Assembly (NCBI RefSeq): GCF_030209575.1
Contig: NZ_JARVRS010000001.1
Span: forward strand, 1,674,001 to 1,738,000
Direction: 5' to 3'
DNA from: Leifsonia sp. fls2-241-R2A-40a
Lineage (GTDB): Bacteria; Actinomycetota; Actinomycetes; Actinomycetales; Microbacteriaceae
Length of the DNA: 64,000 nucleotides
The notes beneath the pieces were generated by a model. That model had not been told where the DNA came from. It ran no database searches and worked only from the letters and a program-made list of their open reading frames with translations. A program made the translations under genes and the position numbers. Positions within the stretch are counted from its first letter, which is position 1. The number at the start of each line of letters is the position of its first letter. This document shows, piece by piece, positions 1-8,573 of the stretch.

Positions 1-669
1 GAGCGGGTCGTACAACGCAAGCGCCGCGAGCTCGGCTTGCAGCTTGAGCTGCGCCAGGACTTGCGCGGCCTGCCGACATAGCGCGCTTACCAGGTAGACG
101 GTGTGGGGGTCCGCTGCCTGTTCGCGGGAGAAGAAGCAAGCCAAGGAACCGACGACTTCGCGCCCGCGAAGAAGCGGCGCAATGAGCAGGGATTCGAGAT
201 GGGCGCCGTCGAGTGCCGCCACTACATCCGGGTCCGTGGTGGCAATGCTGCGCGACCAGGTTCGGGATTCGGAAGAGATCCACCCACCAGGTGGCACTAC
301 GGGGAACGACTCAGAGTCGAATGGGACGGCGCCGGCGAGCAACTGAGCTTGCCGATTGTTGAGAAACACTGCTGCTGTTTCGGCGCCGACGTCTTCGCGT
401 GCGATCTGCGTCAGGGCGCTGGCCACGTCATCGATCGAGTCGCTGATGCCGAACGTGGCGGCGGCGTTTTGGAGGACGCGCGTCCTGGTTTCGGTTTCTG
501 TGGCGCGGCGTTGAGCGGCGCGCAGGATTCCGTTGTCGCCGTCTCGTTCGGGCGGTTTGAACCCACTGCGCAGAGGTCTGGTTCGCGTGCACGATGACAC
601 CACCGGGTGGTAGTCAGAAGACCGCACGGGGGTCGGGTGATAGAGCTGCTCGCCGGTGTCCTCCGTCAT
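1..669 (-). CDS. GAF-domain protein, probably GAF-GGDEF diguanylate cyclase (3' end outside window)
   Basis: The reading frame is open from an ATG at 669 to the window edge (223 codons), so the C-terminus is missing. Residues about 65-205 read as a GAF sensory domain (VLQNAAATFGISDSIDDVA early, LIAPLLRGREVVGSLACFF late). The last visible residues, LAALALYDPL, match the usual entry into a GGDEF domain (typically DPLTGLPNR), so cyclic-di-GMP synthesis is likely but the catalytic motif is not visible. The ATG overlaps the stop of the upstream hydrolase gene as ATGA, so translation is probably coupled and this is the distal gene of the operon that starts at 11,140. The first ~45 residues are low complexity and match no domain I recognise. 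A GAF-phosphatase architecture is a less likely alternative. Confidence 0.7.
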   Translation of the reverse strand, partial: MTEDTGEQLYHPTPVRSSDYHPVVSSCTRTRPLRSGFKPPERDGDNGILRAAQRRATETETRTRVLQNAAATFGISDSIDDVASALTQIAREDVGAETAAVFLNNRQAQLLAGAVPFDSESFPVVPPGGWISSESRTWSRSIATTDPDVVAALDGAHLESLLIAPLLRGREVVGSLACFFSREQAADPHTVYLVSALCRQAAQVLAQLKLQAELAALALYDPL

Positions 670-1439
670 GCGCGGGTGGCGTCAGCGTGGATGAAGTCGA
701 TTATGCGTTGCCAGTGCCGTCCGATGATGTCTGCACCCCCGTCCACCCGCTGGAGTTGTGCTCGGGGCGCGGCGTGGGCGTACCACTGTGCGTCCTGTAC
801 GGTCGCGTATGGGTCACTGGTACCGTAGAGGATCAGCGTGTCGGCTTCGATCCGAAGCTCGGACGCGCCGCGTTCTTCGAAGGCCCGATGGTCGGCGACT
901 GCTCCCGCGTCTCCTTGCGTGGAAGCGGTCGCCAGCATGCGCCGCACTCGGTCGGGGTAGCCGAGGGGCTGCTCTGACATCGCCGTTGCGGTGAGGGGGC
1001 CTTCTACTGGGTGGCCGTTTGCTGCTCGTGATGGCGCGGGTGCTGCCACCAAGGCCAGCCTGTCGACGAGTTGCGGGTGGCGGGCTGCGAGTGCGGCTGC
1101 GTAGATTCCGCCTTCTCTCCACCCGATGACGCCGATTCCACCGTAGGTGGTGTGCGCAGGGCGCTCTCGCGCGCTCGCTTCGGCTTCGCGCAGGTAACCG
1201 GCGAGGTCGTCGACCCATCCGGCCACGCTGATGATTTCTTGTTCCGTTGCCCCGTAGCCTGGGCGTTCGAAGGTCAGTAGGTGAAGGCCGGAGCGCGCCG
1301 TCACATCGGGTGCCGGGTCGAAACCGGAGGCGCCGGGGGTCGGGTGAAGGAGTACGGCAAGGCGTTCGCCGGCGGGATCTCCGAGCCCGGTCATACCTAC
1401 TTCTCGGCCGCTGGGAAGCCGAACCAGCCGATACGTCAT
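666..1439 (-). CDS. alpha/beta-hydrolase-fold protein with degraded catalytic residues
   Basis: A 257-aa soluble protein with alpha/beta-hydrolase layout: oxyanion-region LLHPTPGASG near residues 31-40, a strand-turn GVIGWREGG where the nucleophile elbow belongs, an acid-loop GTSDPY, and a C-terminal DGGADIIGRHW where the catalytic His normally follows two glycines. The elbow should be G-x-S-x-G, but the serine codon is AGA (Arg), and the expected His is Ala. Serine-hydrolase activity is therefore unlikely; a binding or non-catalytic role is inferred. The frame is otherwise intact. The ATG follows a GAGAGGA Shine-Dalgarno, starts 21 bases after the racemase-family stop, and its own stop overlaps the GAF gene (ATGA). 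Confidence 0.75.
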   Translation of the reverse strand: MTYRLVRLPSGREVGMTGLGDPAGERLAVLLHPTPGASGFDPAPDVTARSGLHLLTFERPGYGATEQEIISVAGWVDDLAGYLREAEASARERPAHTTYGGIGVIGWREGGIYAAALAARHPQLVDRLALVAAPAPSRAANGHPVEGPLTATAMSEQPLGYPDRVRRMLATASTQGDAGAVADHRAFEERGASELRIEADTLILYGTSDPYATVQDAQWYAHAAPRAQLQRVDGGADIIGRHWQRIIDFIHADATRA

Positions 1440-1460
1440 TGTGTTCCTCTCTGGTCGTTC

Positions 1461-2630
1461 TTACTCGGTGTGCGGCGTGTTCCCGGCGGCCGTGTCAGTA
1501 GTTGACCGGGTGAACGATGCGACCCGGTACGGTTGGGCGTCCGCTTCCTTGAGCTCGAGCCCGTGCCCGGGAGCTGAGCGGTCCGGTACGAGTTCGCCCC
1601 CGCGGAGGGCTGGGACACCGTCGAAGAGGGCTCCGGCGATGCGGGCGTGGTCGTGGAAGTATTCGACGTTGATTGCGCCGTCGAATGCGGCGGCCACGGA
1701 AGCGTGCAAGGCGGGAGCAGTGTGGGCGCTGAGGGGGATGCCGTGTGTGCGGGAGAGTGAGGCGGCGATGCGGAACCCGGTGATGCCGCAGCGGGTGGCG
1801 TCGGCTTGCAGCACGTCGACGCAGCCTGGTGTGATGAGGTCGCGGAAGTCGGCGGGTGTGTACCCGTATTCGCCGGCGGCGACCCGGATCGGGGCGGGCA
1901 TCCGATCGCGGAGCAGGCGCAGACCGGTGCGGTCGTCGCTGGACACCGGCTCTTCGAACCAGGTCACGCCGAGGTCGGCGAATCGATCAGCAAGGTGGAG
2001 GGCTTGTTTGCGCTCGTAGGCGCCGTTCGCGTCGACGAAGAGCTCCACGTGAGGCCCGATGGCTTCGCGGGCGAGGGCGACGCGGCGCGGGTCGTCGTCC
2101 GGCTGGGATCCGACTTTCATCTTGACGGCGCGCAGTCCGTGCTCGGCCCACAAGCCCAGCTGTTCGGTCAGTTCGTGGTCGGTGTAGTCGGTGAAGCCGC
2201 CGCTGCCGTAGGCGGCGATGGTGTGGTGCGCGCCGCCCAGATACTGGGTGAGCGGTACTCCGGCAAGGCGGGCGGCCAGGTCGTGCACCGCGATGTCGAC
2301 GGCCGAGATCGCGGCGGCGCAGAGACCCCGCCACCCGGTGTTGCGGACGGCCCGCGCCATTGCCCAGAAGATGCGCTCGGTGTCGCGGGTGTCCATCCCA
2401 TCGATCACTGGCCAGAGGATGTCACGGATGACTCCCAGGGTGGCGGTGGGGGCGTGGCTGAAACCGAGCCCGGTCGTGTCGCCGGCCGTCAGGCGTACGA
2501 CGATCAGGCCGGTGGAGTTCCAGGTGATGGTGCCGTCGCTTTCGGGCCGCTTCCTGCCGAAGGTCGCCGTGGGGATGTGGAACGCGTCAATTGTGAGTGC
2601 GCGGAGCCGCGCCCCGTCCTCAGTTCCCAT
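1461..2630 (-). CDS. mandelate racemase/muconate lactonizing family enzyme (enolase superfamily)
   Basis: A 389-aa enolase-superfamily protein. It has an N-terminal capping domain and a barrel with the KMKVG lysine motif, metal-ligand segments VDANGAY, WFEEP and AGEYGY, then DVLQADATRCG and a His in SAHTAPALH. All ligand and acid-base positions of a mandelate-racemase-subgroup enzyme appear present, so abstraction of a proton alpha to a carboxylate (sugar-acid dehydration or epimerisation) is likely. Substrate cannot be read from sequence. It overlaps the upstream ThDP enzyme by 11 bases. Its place beside a GMC/gluconate-dehydrogenase pair and a GH15 enzyme makes an aldonate-type acid a reasonable guess. 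Length is normal for the family. Confidence 0.9.
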   Translation of the reverse strand: MGTEDGARLRALTIDAFHIPTATFGRKRPESDGTITWNSTGLIVVRLTAGDTTGLGFSHAPTATLGVIRDILWPVIDGMDTRDTERIFWAMARAVRNTGWRGLCAAAISAVDIAVHDLAARLAGVPLTQYLGGAHHTIAAYGSGGFTDYTDHELTEQLGLWAEHGLRAVKMKVGSQPDDDPRRVALAREAIGPHVELFVDANGAYERKQALHLADRFADLGVTWFEEPVSSDDRTGLRLLRDRMPAPIRVAAGEYGYTPADFRDLITPGCVDVLQADATRCGITGFRIAASLSRTHGIPLSAHTAPALHASVAAAFDGAINVEYFHDHARIAGALFDGVPALRGGELVPDRSAPGHGLELKEADAQPYRVASFTRSTTDTAAGNTPHTE

Positions 2631-4455
2631 GGTCGTCGCCGTGGTCTGGGTGCAGGGCGTCCTTGACCCGTTCCACCCCCTCGGTGATGAGCGAGGTGGC
2701 CGAGTCCTTGATGGCGCCGAGGCCGTCGGGGTCGCCCTTCAGCAGGGCGAGGCCGGTGTTCTTTGCGAACTCGTAGGTGATGTGTGGTGGCAGCGGGGGG
2801 ATGTTCTTGCCGGTGTGAGCGTCGATGACGGTGACGCCGCGGTGCGCGAGTGCGGTGTCCCAGGCGGCCTCCACCTCGTAGTCTGAGGTGACGGTGATCC
2901 CCTGGAAGCCCAGTAGGCGCGCCCAGCCGGCGTAGTCGACGGATTCGACGTCCTGCGAGGTCGACCAGACGGGGTTGGCGTCCTCGGTGCGCATCTCCCA
3001 GGAGACCTGCGTGAGGTCGTCGTTGTGGAGGACGAGCACCACGAATGTCGGGTCGTCCCAGCGCGACAGGTATTTCTTGAGGGTGATGAGCTCGTTCATC
3101 CCGAGCATCTGGAAAGCGCCGTCGCCGATGGTGCAGACGACGGTGCGGTCGGGGTAGGCGAACTTGGCGGCCTCGGCGTAGGGCATGGCGGCGAGCATGG
3201 TGGCGAGGCGTCCGGAGAGGTCGCCGCGCATTCCGTCGCGGAGCCGGATGTAGTGGCCGTACCAGTCGGCGGTGGTGCCGGCGTCGCAGGTGACGATCGC
3301 ACCGGCCGGGAGGCGCTTGTTCAGTTCGGCGTACACCTTGCGCGGGTTGACGCCGTCGTCGTAGTGCTTCTCGGCCTGGGCGGCGAGCTCGCCGTCCCAG
3401 TCGCGCATCTTGTCGGCCACATTCTCCTGCCAGGAGAGGTCCTCCTTCTGACGCAGGAGCGGGAGGAGGCCGGCGAGGGCGGTCTTGACGTCGGCCCAGA
3501 TGCTGACCTCGGTCGGGTAGCGGAGGCCGAGCTGCTCCGGCCGCAGGTCGATCTGCACTGCGCGGGCCTGGCCGGTCTTCGGCAGGAATTGGCCGTAGGG
3601 GTAGTTGGTGCCGAGCAGCACGAGCGTGTCGCAGTCCTGCATCTGGTCGTAGCTGGGCCGGGACCCGAGCAGGCCGACCTGCTGGGTGTGGAACGGGACG
3701 TCGCCGGGCACGACCTGCTTGCCGCGGAGCGTCGTGATGACGCCGGCACCGGTCAGCCGGGCTGCCTGCAGGACTTCATCCGTGGCGCCGTCGGCTCCGG
3801 CGCCGACGAGGAAGGTGACGCGTTCGCCGGCGTTGATGATGTCGGCGGCGGCCTGCAGCTGCTCGACCGGAGGCGCGATGGCGGTGGACGGTGCGACGGC
3901 GCTCGACCGGGACACCCACATCTCGGCTCCGGGCTCGGCCATCTTCATGCCCTGCACGTCGTGGGGGAGGATGATGACGCAGGGCTGCTTGCGCGTGATG
4001 GCGACGCGGAAGGCGGTGTCGACGACCGCTTGCGCCTGCTCCGGCGACACGATGGTCTGCACGTACTCGGCGACGTCCGAGAACGCCTGCTCGAGGTTGC
4101 TCTCCTGCTGGTTGAACGTGCCGAAGGAGTTGAGACCCTGCTGCCCGACGATCGCGACGACCGGCTGGTTGTCCATCTTGGCGTCGTACAGGCCGTTGAT
4201 CATGTGGAAGCCGCCGGGGCTGGAGGTGGCGATGCAGACGCCGACCTCGCCGGTGAACTTGGCGTGCGCGGTGGCCATCAGGGCGCAGATCTCCTCATGG
4301 GTGGGCCGGATGTACTCGAGGCCTTCGCCCGCCCGCTCGGCTTTGCCGAGCATCCCGTCGAACTCCCCGATGCCGTCACCGGGGAACCCGAACACGCGCC
4401 GGACGCCCCACTCCCGGAACCGCCCGATCACGAACTCGCTGACCGTCTGTGCCAT
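2620..4455 (-). CDS. thiamine-pyrophosphate enzyme, pyruvate oxidase/acetolactate synthase-like
   Basis: A 611-aa three-domain ThDP enzyme. The N-terminal PYR domain carries the cofactor-activating Glu in THEEICALM, the central domain has a nucleotide-binding fold (FLVGAGADGATDEVL, LVLLGTNYPYG), and the C-terminal PP domain has the GDG motif in CTIGDGAFQMLGMNEL. Overall it resembles PoxB-type pyruvate:quinone oxidoreductases and a common actinobacterial 'thiamine pyrophosphate-requiring enzyme' clade. An acidic, histidine-rich tail (HPDHGDDHGN) replaces the usual membrane-binding helix, so quinone reduction is not certain. SD AGGAGAG precedes the ATG. It lies 26 bases after the GMC gene and overlaps the next gene, indicating co-transcription. 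Decarboxylation of pyruvate or another 2-oxo acid from sugar-acid breakdown is inferred. Confidence 0.88.
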   Translation of the reverse strand: MAQTVSEFVIGRFREWGVRRVFGFPGDGIGEFDGMLGKAERAGEGLEYIRPTHEEICALMATAHAKFTGEVGVCIATSSPGGFHMINGLYDAKMDNQPVVAIVGQQGLNSFGTFNQQESNLEQAFSDVAEYVQTIVSPEQAQAVVDTAFRVAITRKQPCVIILPHDVQGMKMAEPGAEMWVSRSSAVAPSTAIAPPVEQLQAAADIINAGERVTFLVGAGADGATDEVLQAARLTGAGVITTLRGKQVVPGDVPFHTQQVGLLGSRPSYDQMQDCDTLVLLGTNYPYGQFLPKTGQARAVQIDLRPEQLGLRYPTEVSIWADVKTALAGLLPLLRQKEDLSWQENVADKMRDWDGELAAQAEKHYDDGVNPRKVYAELNKRLPAGAIVTCDAGTTADWYGHYIRLRDGMRGDLSGRLATMLAAMPYAEAAKFAYPDRTVVCTIGDGAFQMLGMNELITLKKYLSRWDDPTFVVLVLHNDDLTQVSWEMRTEDANPVWSTSQDVESVDYAGWARLLGFQGITVTSDYEVEAAWDTALAHRGVTVIDAHTGKNIPPLPPHITYEFAKNTGLALLKGDPDGLGAIKDSATSLITEGVERVKDALHPDHGDDHGN

Positions 4456-4481
4456 GTGTGTCTCTCCTTAGGTCGCCCGAT

Positions 4482-6146
4482 TCAGGGTTCCGGGCGCTCG
4501 ATGATCCGGTCGGCCGCGCGGGCGGCTACGGCCATGATGGTGAGGGCGGGATTCGCGCTGCCCTGGGTGGGCAGCACGCTCCCGTCGGTGATGAGCAGGT
4601 TGGGGACGGCGAACGTCCGGCAGTCCCTGTCCACAACCCCTTCCGTTTCGTTGGCGGCCATGCGGGCGCCGCCGACGAGGTGGGCGTAGCGCTGCACGGT
4701 CATGGTCTCCTGTGCGCCGGCGGCCTCGAGGATGCGCTCCATGGTCGCCTGCGCCGCCTTTGCGAGCGCCCGGTCGTTGTCGCACTGCGTGTAGGCGAAG
4801 TGGGCGACGGGGAGGCCGTAGCGGTCGGTCTCGTCGGCCAGCGTCACGCGGTTGTCCGGCTGGGCCAGGAACTCGCACAGCGCACCGAGGCACGCCCAGT
4901 GCACGTAGTCGGACATGTATCGGCGCAGGTCGGCCCCCCAGTGGCCCTGCGCCATGACGTGCTCCGCCCAGGTGATCGGGAGGGGCGACACGGTCTGGAT
5001 GGAGTACCCGCGCTTGAAGGGCTTGGTGGGGTCGGTCTCGTAGAACTCCTCGGTGGAGACCTCCGGGGGCGGCGCCTTCCACATCCGGATCTCGTCGGGG
5101 AACCGGCCCGCGGTCTGCGGTGCACCCTGCACCATCAGGTAGCGGCCGACCTGGTCGAAGTCGTTGCAGAGGCCGTCCGGGAAGCGCTTCGACGCAGAGT
5201 TGAGCAGCAGCCGCGGGGTCTCGATGGAGTACCCGGCGATCGCGACCATCCGCGCCCGCTGGAACCGCGCGACGCCGTCGCGGAAGTAGTGCACGCCGAT
5301 CGCCCGGCCGGTGCGCTCATCCACCTCGATGGAGGAGACCATGCAGTCGGCACGCACCTCGGCGCCGTGATCGAGCGCGTCCGGGATGTGCGTGATGAGC
5401 GGCGACGCCTTCGCGTTGACCTTGCATCCCTGAAGGCAGAAGCCGCGGTAGATGCAGTGCGGCCGGTGCCCGAATCGCCCGTTCGTGATCGCGACCGGGC
5501 CGACCTTCGCCGTGATCCCGGCCGCGTTCGCCCCACGCAGGAACGTCTCGCCGTTGCCGGAGACCGGATGCGGACCGTGCGAGTAGGAATGCGGGTCGCC
5601 CCACGGCCAGTCCTCGCCGGCGACGGGGAGCTCGTTCTCGATGTCCTCGTAGAACGGGCGGAGCTCGTCGTAGGCGATGGGCCAGTCGGCGCCCACGCCG
5701 TCGTTCGTCCGGGTGCGGAAGTCGCTGGGGTGGAAGCGCGGCACGTATCCGGCGTAATGCACCATCGACCCGCCGACGCCGCGACCGGAGTTGTTGGAGC
5801 CGAGCGGGACGGGGTCACCGCCGCCGATCTGGCGCGGCTCCGTCCAGTAGAGGTGGTGCGACCCGGCCTCGTCGCTGACCCAGTCGCGCCCCGGGTCCCA
5901 GAACGGGCCGGCGTCGAACGCGACCGCGCTCCAGCCGGCACGCGCCAGGCGCTGGAGCAGCACCGAACCTCCGGCGCCGCAGCCGACGATCGCGACGTCC
6001 ACCTCGTCCGTGTCGGCGTAGCGCCGCATCCTGTCGCGGAGGTCCGGGCGCTCGCGCGACCCGTCGGCGGTGAGCAGCCACGCCGACGCGTTGCGGTCGC
6101 GGACCCCGTCCAGAGCCGCCGTCGCGGCTCCGCGGAGTGAGGTCAC
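4482..6146 (-). CDS. GMC-family FAD oxidoreductase (gluconate 2-dehydrogenase large-subunit-like)
   Basis: A 554-aa flavoprotein. The GTG start at 6146 overlaps the upstream stop (GTGA) and places the FAD-binding GCGAGGSVLLQRL near residue 48. Further landmarks are GRGVGGSMVHYAGYVPRFHPSDF (FAD contact region), RGFCLQGCKVNAK, and C-terminal AHLVGGARM followed by TDGSVLPTQGSANPALTIMAVAARAAD, typical of GMC choline/gluconate dehydrogenases with the active-site His. No Sec or Tat signal is visible, so it is predicted cytoplasmic, unlike the periplasmic gluconate dehydrogenase of proteobacteria. Immediately upstream is the matching small-subunit-like gene, so a two-subunit sugar/sugar-acid dehydrogenase is the best model. 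Substrate and electron acceptor are unknown. Confidence 0.9.
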   Translation of the reverse strand: MTSLRGAATAALDGVRDRNASAWLLTADGSRERPDLRDRMRRYADTDEVDVAIVGCGAGGSVLLQRLARAGWSAVAFDAGPFWDPGRDWVSDEAGSHHLYWTEPRQIGGGDPVPLGSNNSGRGVGGSMVHYAGYVPRFHPSDFRTRTNDGVGADWPIAYDELRPFYEDIENELPVAGEDWPWGDPHSYSHGPHPVSGNGETFLRGANAAGITAKVGPVAITNGRFGHRPHCIYRGFCLQGCKVNAKASPLITHIPDALDHGAEVRADCMVSSIEVDERTGRAIGVHYFRDGVARFQRARMVAIAGYSIETPRLLLNSASKRFPDGLCNDFDQVGRYLMVQGAPQTAGRFPDEIRMWKAPPPEVSTEEFYETDPTKPFKRGYSIQTVSPLPITWAEHVMAQGHWGADLRRYMSDYVHWACLGALCEFLAQPDNRVTLADETDRYGLPVAHFAYTQCDNDRALAKAAQATMERILEAAGAQETMTVQRYAHLVGGARMAANETEGVVDRDCRTFAVPNLLITDGSVLPTQGSANPALTIMAVAARAADRIIERPEP

Positions 6147-6790
6147 GAGTAGCCTCCCACCGTCGTGATAGGCAGCTGCGCGGGATGCGCATCCTCCACC
6201 TCGAACGGCTCGCGCTTGCCGACGCCGAGGTTCTTGTAGCCGCGTGGGTAGGCGGGGCCGTCGAAGCCGATCTCGTCCCAGGCGCGGGGGTGGCTGTAGA
6301 ACGCGGTGCACGCGTAGCGGGTCCACAGGCTCCACACCTGGCCGCGGTGGAGGCCGTGCCAGTCGCCGTCGCCGGTGTGCACGGCCTCCAGCACGTCGCG
6401 GCGCTGCTCGTGGTCGCACTTTGCGAAGACGCAGCCGTGCGCCTCCCGGGCATCGTCGTCCAGCGCTGCGAGGGTGCGGTGCCACGATTCCTGGTCCGCC
6501 GGCATGGTGTCGTAGTGCCAGCCGTCGGTCTGCTTCTCGGCGAGCCGCGCATCCACCATCGCCGTCACGGGGATTCGGTCCTCGCCCTCCTGGCCGAGCA
6601 GCTCGTCGAACAGCGCGGTCGCGGTCGCCTGCTCGGCGACGTCGAAGAAGCGGATGTCGGAGGGGCGGCCCACGCGCGCGAGCACGACGGCGCGGGTCTC
6701 CTCGTCCCAGTGCGGGGCTTCGTCCAGCACGCGGAACCCGGGGAACCGCTCCGGCACGTCGTCGCCGCGCTGGACGGGCGGGATGCTCAC
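6143..6790 (-). CDS. gluconate 2-dehydrogenase subunit 3-like protein
   Basis: A 215-aa protein. Residues 20-175 (FRVLDEAPHWDEETRAVV, LFDELLGQEGEDRIPVTAMVDARL, and the VWSLWTRYACTAFYSHPRAWDEIGFDGPAYPRGY segment at the end) match the gluconate 2-dehydrogenase subunit-3 family, the small partner of GMC flavoprotein dehydrogenases. The GTG start at 6790 overlaps the preceding stop, and its own stop overlaps the GMC start, both as GTGA, which supports stoichiometric production. Members with a periplasmic role start with a Tat signal; this one starts directly with VSIPPVQRGDDVPERF, so the complex should stay in the cytoplasm. No cytochrome c subunit gene follows. Confidence 0.85.
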   Translation of the reverse strand: MSIPPVQRGDDVPERFPGFRVLDEAPHWDEETRAVVLARVGRPSDIRFFDVAEQATATALFDELLGQEGEDRIPVTAMVDARLAEKQTDGWHYDTMPADQESWHRTLAALDDDAREAHGCVFAKCDHEQRRDVLEAVHTGDGDWHGLHRGQVWSLWTRYACTAFYSHPRAWDEIGFDGPAYPRGYKNLGVGKREPFEVEDAHPAQLPITTVGGYS

Positions 6791-7242
6791 TTCTCGCGCC
6801 TCAGGATCGCGGCCAGCAGTCCCATCCCGCCGACCACCGTGACCAGGAGGGGCGCCAGCAGGGGCGGTCCCATCTCCAGGTTGTACCGGGCGTTGCGCCA
6901 GCCTCCCGGCTTCTGGGCGACGCCGCGTGCATGCAGGTAGGTCCCCTGGAGGCCGTTCGCGACGATGGTCGCCGCGGCGATCGGCAGCAGGGTCTTCGCG
7001 GCGCGCTTGCTGAATACGCCGGCGATACCGGCCGCGGCGCCGATCGGCCCGAGCGCGACCGGCGCCCACATCCACGGGTTGCCGAAGCTCGCCTTGTCGT
7101 GCTCGAAGTAGATCTCCGCCGCGGTCACCAGCGATCCGGCCGCGGTCAACCCGGAGAGCGACCGCTCGAACCGCCCGGTCTCGATGTTCCGCACCAGGCG
7201 GTCGATGCCATGGAGGGCGGTGGTGGTTTTGCGTGGGGTCAT
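6787..7242 (-). CDS. small integral membrane protein of a GMC-dehydrogenase operon, function unknown
   Basis: A 151-aa protein with an N-terminal basic segment (TPRKTTTALHGIDRLVRNIE) followed by about four hydrophobic segments: near residues 28-45, 58-80, 86-103 and 125-147. Conserved-looking polar loops include AEIYFEHDKASFGN, HARGVAQKPGGWRNARYN and a terminal LRREK. I cannot assign a known family. ATGA overlap with the NDH-2-like gene upstream and GTGA overlap with the gluconate-dehydrogenase small subunit downstream tie it tightly to that complex. A role as membrane anchor or quinone-site partner for the soluble dehydrogenase is inferred from position only. Confidence 0.75.
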   Translation of the reverse strand: MTPRKTTTALHGIDRLVRNIETGRFERSLSGLTAAGSLVTAAEIYFEHDKASFGNPWMWAPVALGPIGAAAGIAGVFSKRAAKTLLPIAAATIVANGLQGTYLHARGVAQKPGGWRNARYNLEMGPPLLAPLLVTVVGGMGLLAAILRREK

Positions 7243-8570
7243 TTGCTGTCCTGTTCCTTCGCTGCCTGGCGGAAACGGTGTTTCGGGTCCGGGAAGGAGC
7301 TGACCGGGGCGGTCTGGTTGGCGGTGAGTCCGTTGCCGATCCAACCGAGCACGAGCCGAAGCCGGCGCCCGGGGCCGGGGAGTGCCAGGGCGTGGTACAC
7401 CTTGTCGACGGCCCAGGCGGGCAGACCATGCAGCGGCAGCCCGCGCAGGACTGCGGCACCGCGCGTGCCGCCGTAGCTGGCCAGCGTGCCCAGGGACCGG
7501 TGCCGGTATGCGACAGGCGCGTCGCCGACGAGGACATTCCGGAGGCTGCGCGCGAGTGTCCGCGCTTGGCGGATGGCGTTCTGCGCGTTCGGTGGGTAGA
7601 ACGCGGGCTGTTGCTGCGCGGTCAGGTCGGGCACCTGCGCGTCGTCGCCGAGACCCCAGGCCCCATCGACGGGGCTCCCGTCGTTGCGGACGACGCGCAG
7701 GTACGCATCGCACTGCACGTGGCCCTTTCGCCCACGCGGCACGTCGGTGTGATCGAGGACCGGGTTCGGGGTGACGCCGGCGACCCACACGATGGTGTCC
7801 GACGCATGGGTGGAGCCGTCGCTCAGGACGACTTCGCCGTTATGGCAGCTCTTCATTTCGGTGTGGAGCAGCACCCTGATGCCGCGGCGGCGGAGGAGGT
7901 CGAGCGTCCAGCCGGACAGTTTTTCGGTGAGTTCGGAGGCGATGCGCCCGGCTGCCTCGACCAGCACCCAGTCCATGCGTTCCCCGTACAGTTTCGGGTA
8001 GCGACGGAATTCCGTGACCGCAAGTCGTTGGAGCTCGGCGATCGCCTCGACTCCGGTGTAGCCGCCGCCGACGAACACGAAGGTCAACGCCCGGCGCCGC
8101 TCTGCCGGGTCGCTGGTGGCGGCAGCGAACTGGATGCGGTCAAGGACGTGATCGCGGAGGAAGGCGGCCTCCTCGATGCTGGAGAACCCGATTCCGTTTT
8201 CGCTCAGACCGGGGATGGGCAGCGTCTTCGTCACCGCGCCGAGCGCGAACACGACGTGGTCGTAGTGGATGGGCCGCTGCGTGCCGTCGAGGGTGCGGAT
8301 GACGGCGACTTTCCCGCTGGTGTCAACCGAGGCGACCGACCCCGGCACCAGCTCGGTGTGTTTGAGAGGGCGGCGGAGGGGGACGACGGTGTCGCGGGGC
8401 TGCGTCTCGCCGCCGGCGACCTCGGGTAGCAGCGGTTTATAGGTCAGATACGGTTGCGGGTCCACCACGGTGAGGCGGAGCCGGTTCCGGGCGGCCTCCC
8501 GTCGCAGCGCCCTGGCCAGGGTGAAGCCGCCGAACCCGGCGCCGAGCACGAGCACGTGGGGTGGGGTCAT
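7239..8570 (-). CDS. type II NADH dehydrogenase-like NAD(P)/FAD oxidoreductase
   Basis: A 443-aa two-dinucleotide-fold flavoprotein. The N-terminal FAD site is VLVLGAGFGGFTLARAL (residues 5-21), the NAD(P) site is FVFVGGGYTGVEAIAEL (near 165-181), and the FAD-closing motif is WGLGDDAQVPD (near 310). The C-terminal ~80 residues (YHALALPGPGRRLRLVLGWIG) look like the amphipathic membrane-attachment tail of NDH-2. Expected role: oxidation of NADH with transfer to menaquinone at the inner face of the membrane without proton pumping. The operon supplies NADH (SDR dehydrogenase) and a membrane partner. The gene starts 3 bases after the GH15 stop and its stop overlaps the next ATG. Confidence 0.88.
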   Translation of the reverse strand: MTPPHVLVLGAGFGGFTLARALRREAARNRLRLTVVDPQPYLTYKPLLPEVAGGETQPRDTVVPLRRPLKHTELVPGSVASVDTSGKVAVIRTLDGTQRPIHYDHVVFALGAVTKTLPIPGLSENGIGFSSIEEAAFLRDHVLDRIQFAAATSDPAERRRALTFVFVGGGYTGVEAIAELQRLAVTEFRRYPKLYGERMDWVLVEAAGRIASELTEKLSGWTLDLLRRRGIRVLLHTEMKSCHNGEVVLSDGSTHASDTIVWVAGVTPNPVLDHTDVPRGRKGHVQCDAYLRVVRNDGSPVDGAWGLGDDAQVPDLTAQQQPAFYPPNAQNAIRQARTLARSLRNVLVGDAPVAYRHRSLGTLASYGGTRGAAVLRGLPLHGLPAWAVDKVYHALALPGPGRRLRLVLGWIGNGLTANQTAPVSSFPDPKHRFRQAAKEQDSK

Positions 8571-8573
8571 CGG

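Noticed and set aside
3025-4689. 554-codon plus-strand frame over the ThDP and GMC genes
   Set aside because: Low-complexity Gly/Val/Asp composition, no domain, and complete overlap with well-conserved minus-strand enzymes.
6787-7788. Long version (333 codons) of the small membrane protein
   Set aside because: The first ~180 codons overlap the NDH-2-like gene and are Arg/Pro-rich shadow; the ATG at 7242 gives an ATGA junction and a coherent membrane protein.
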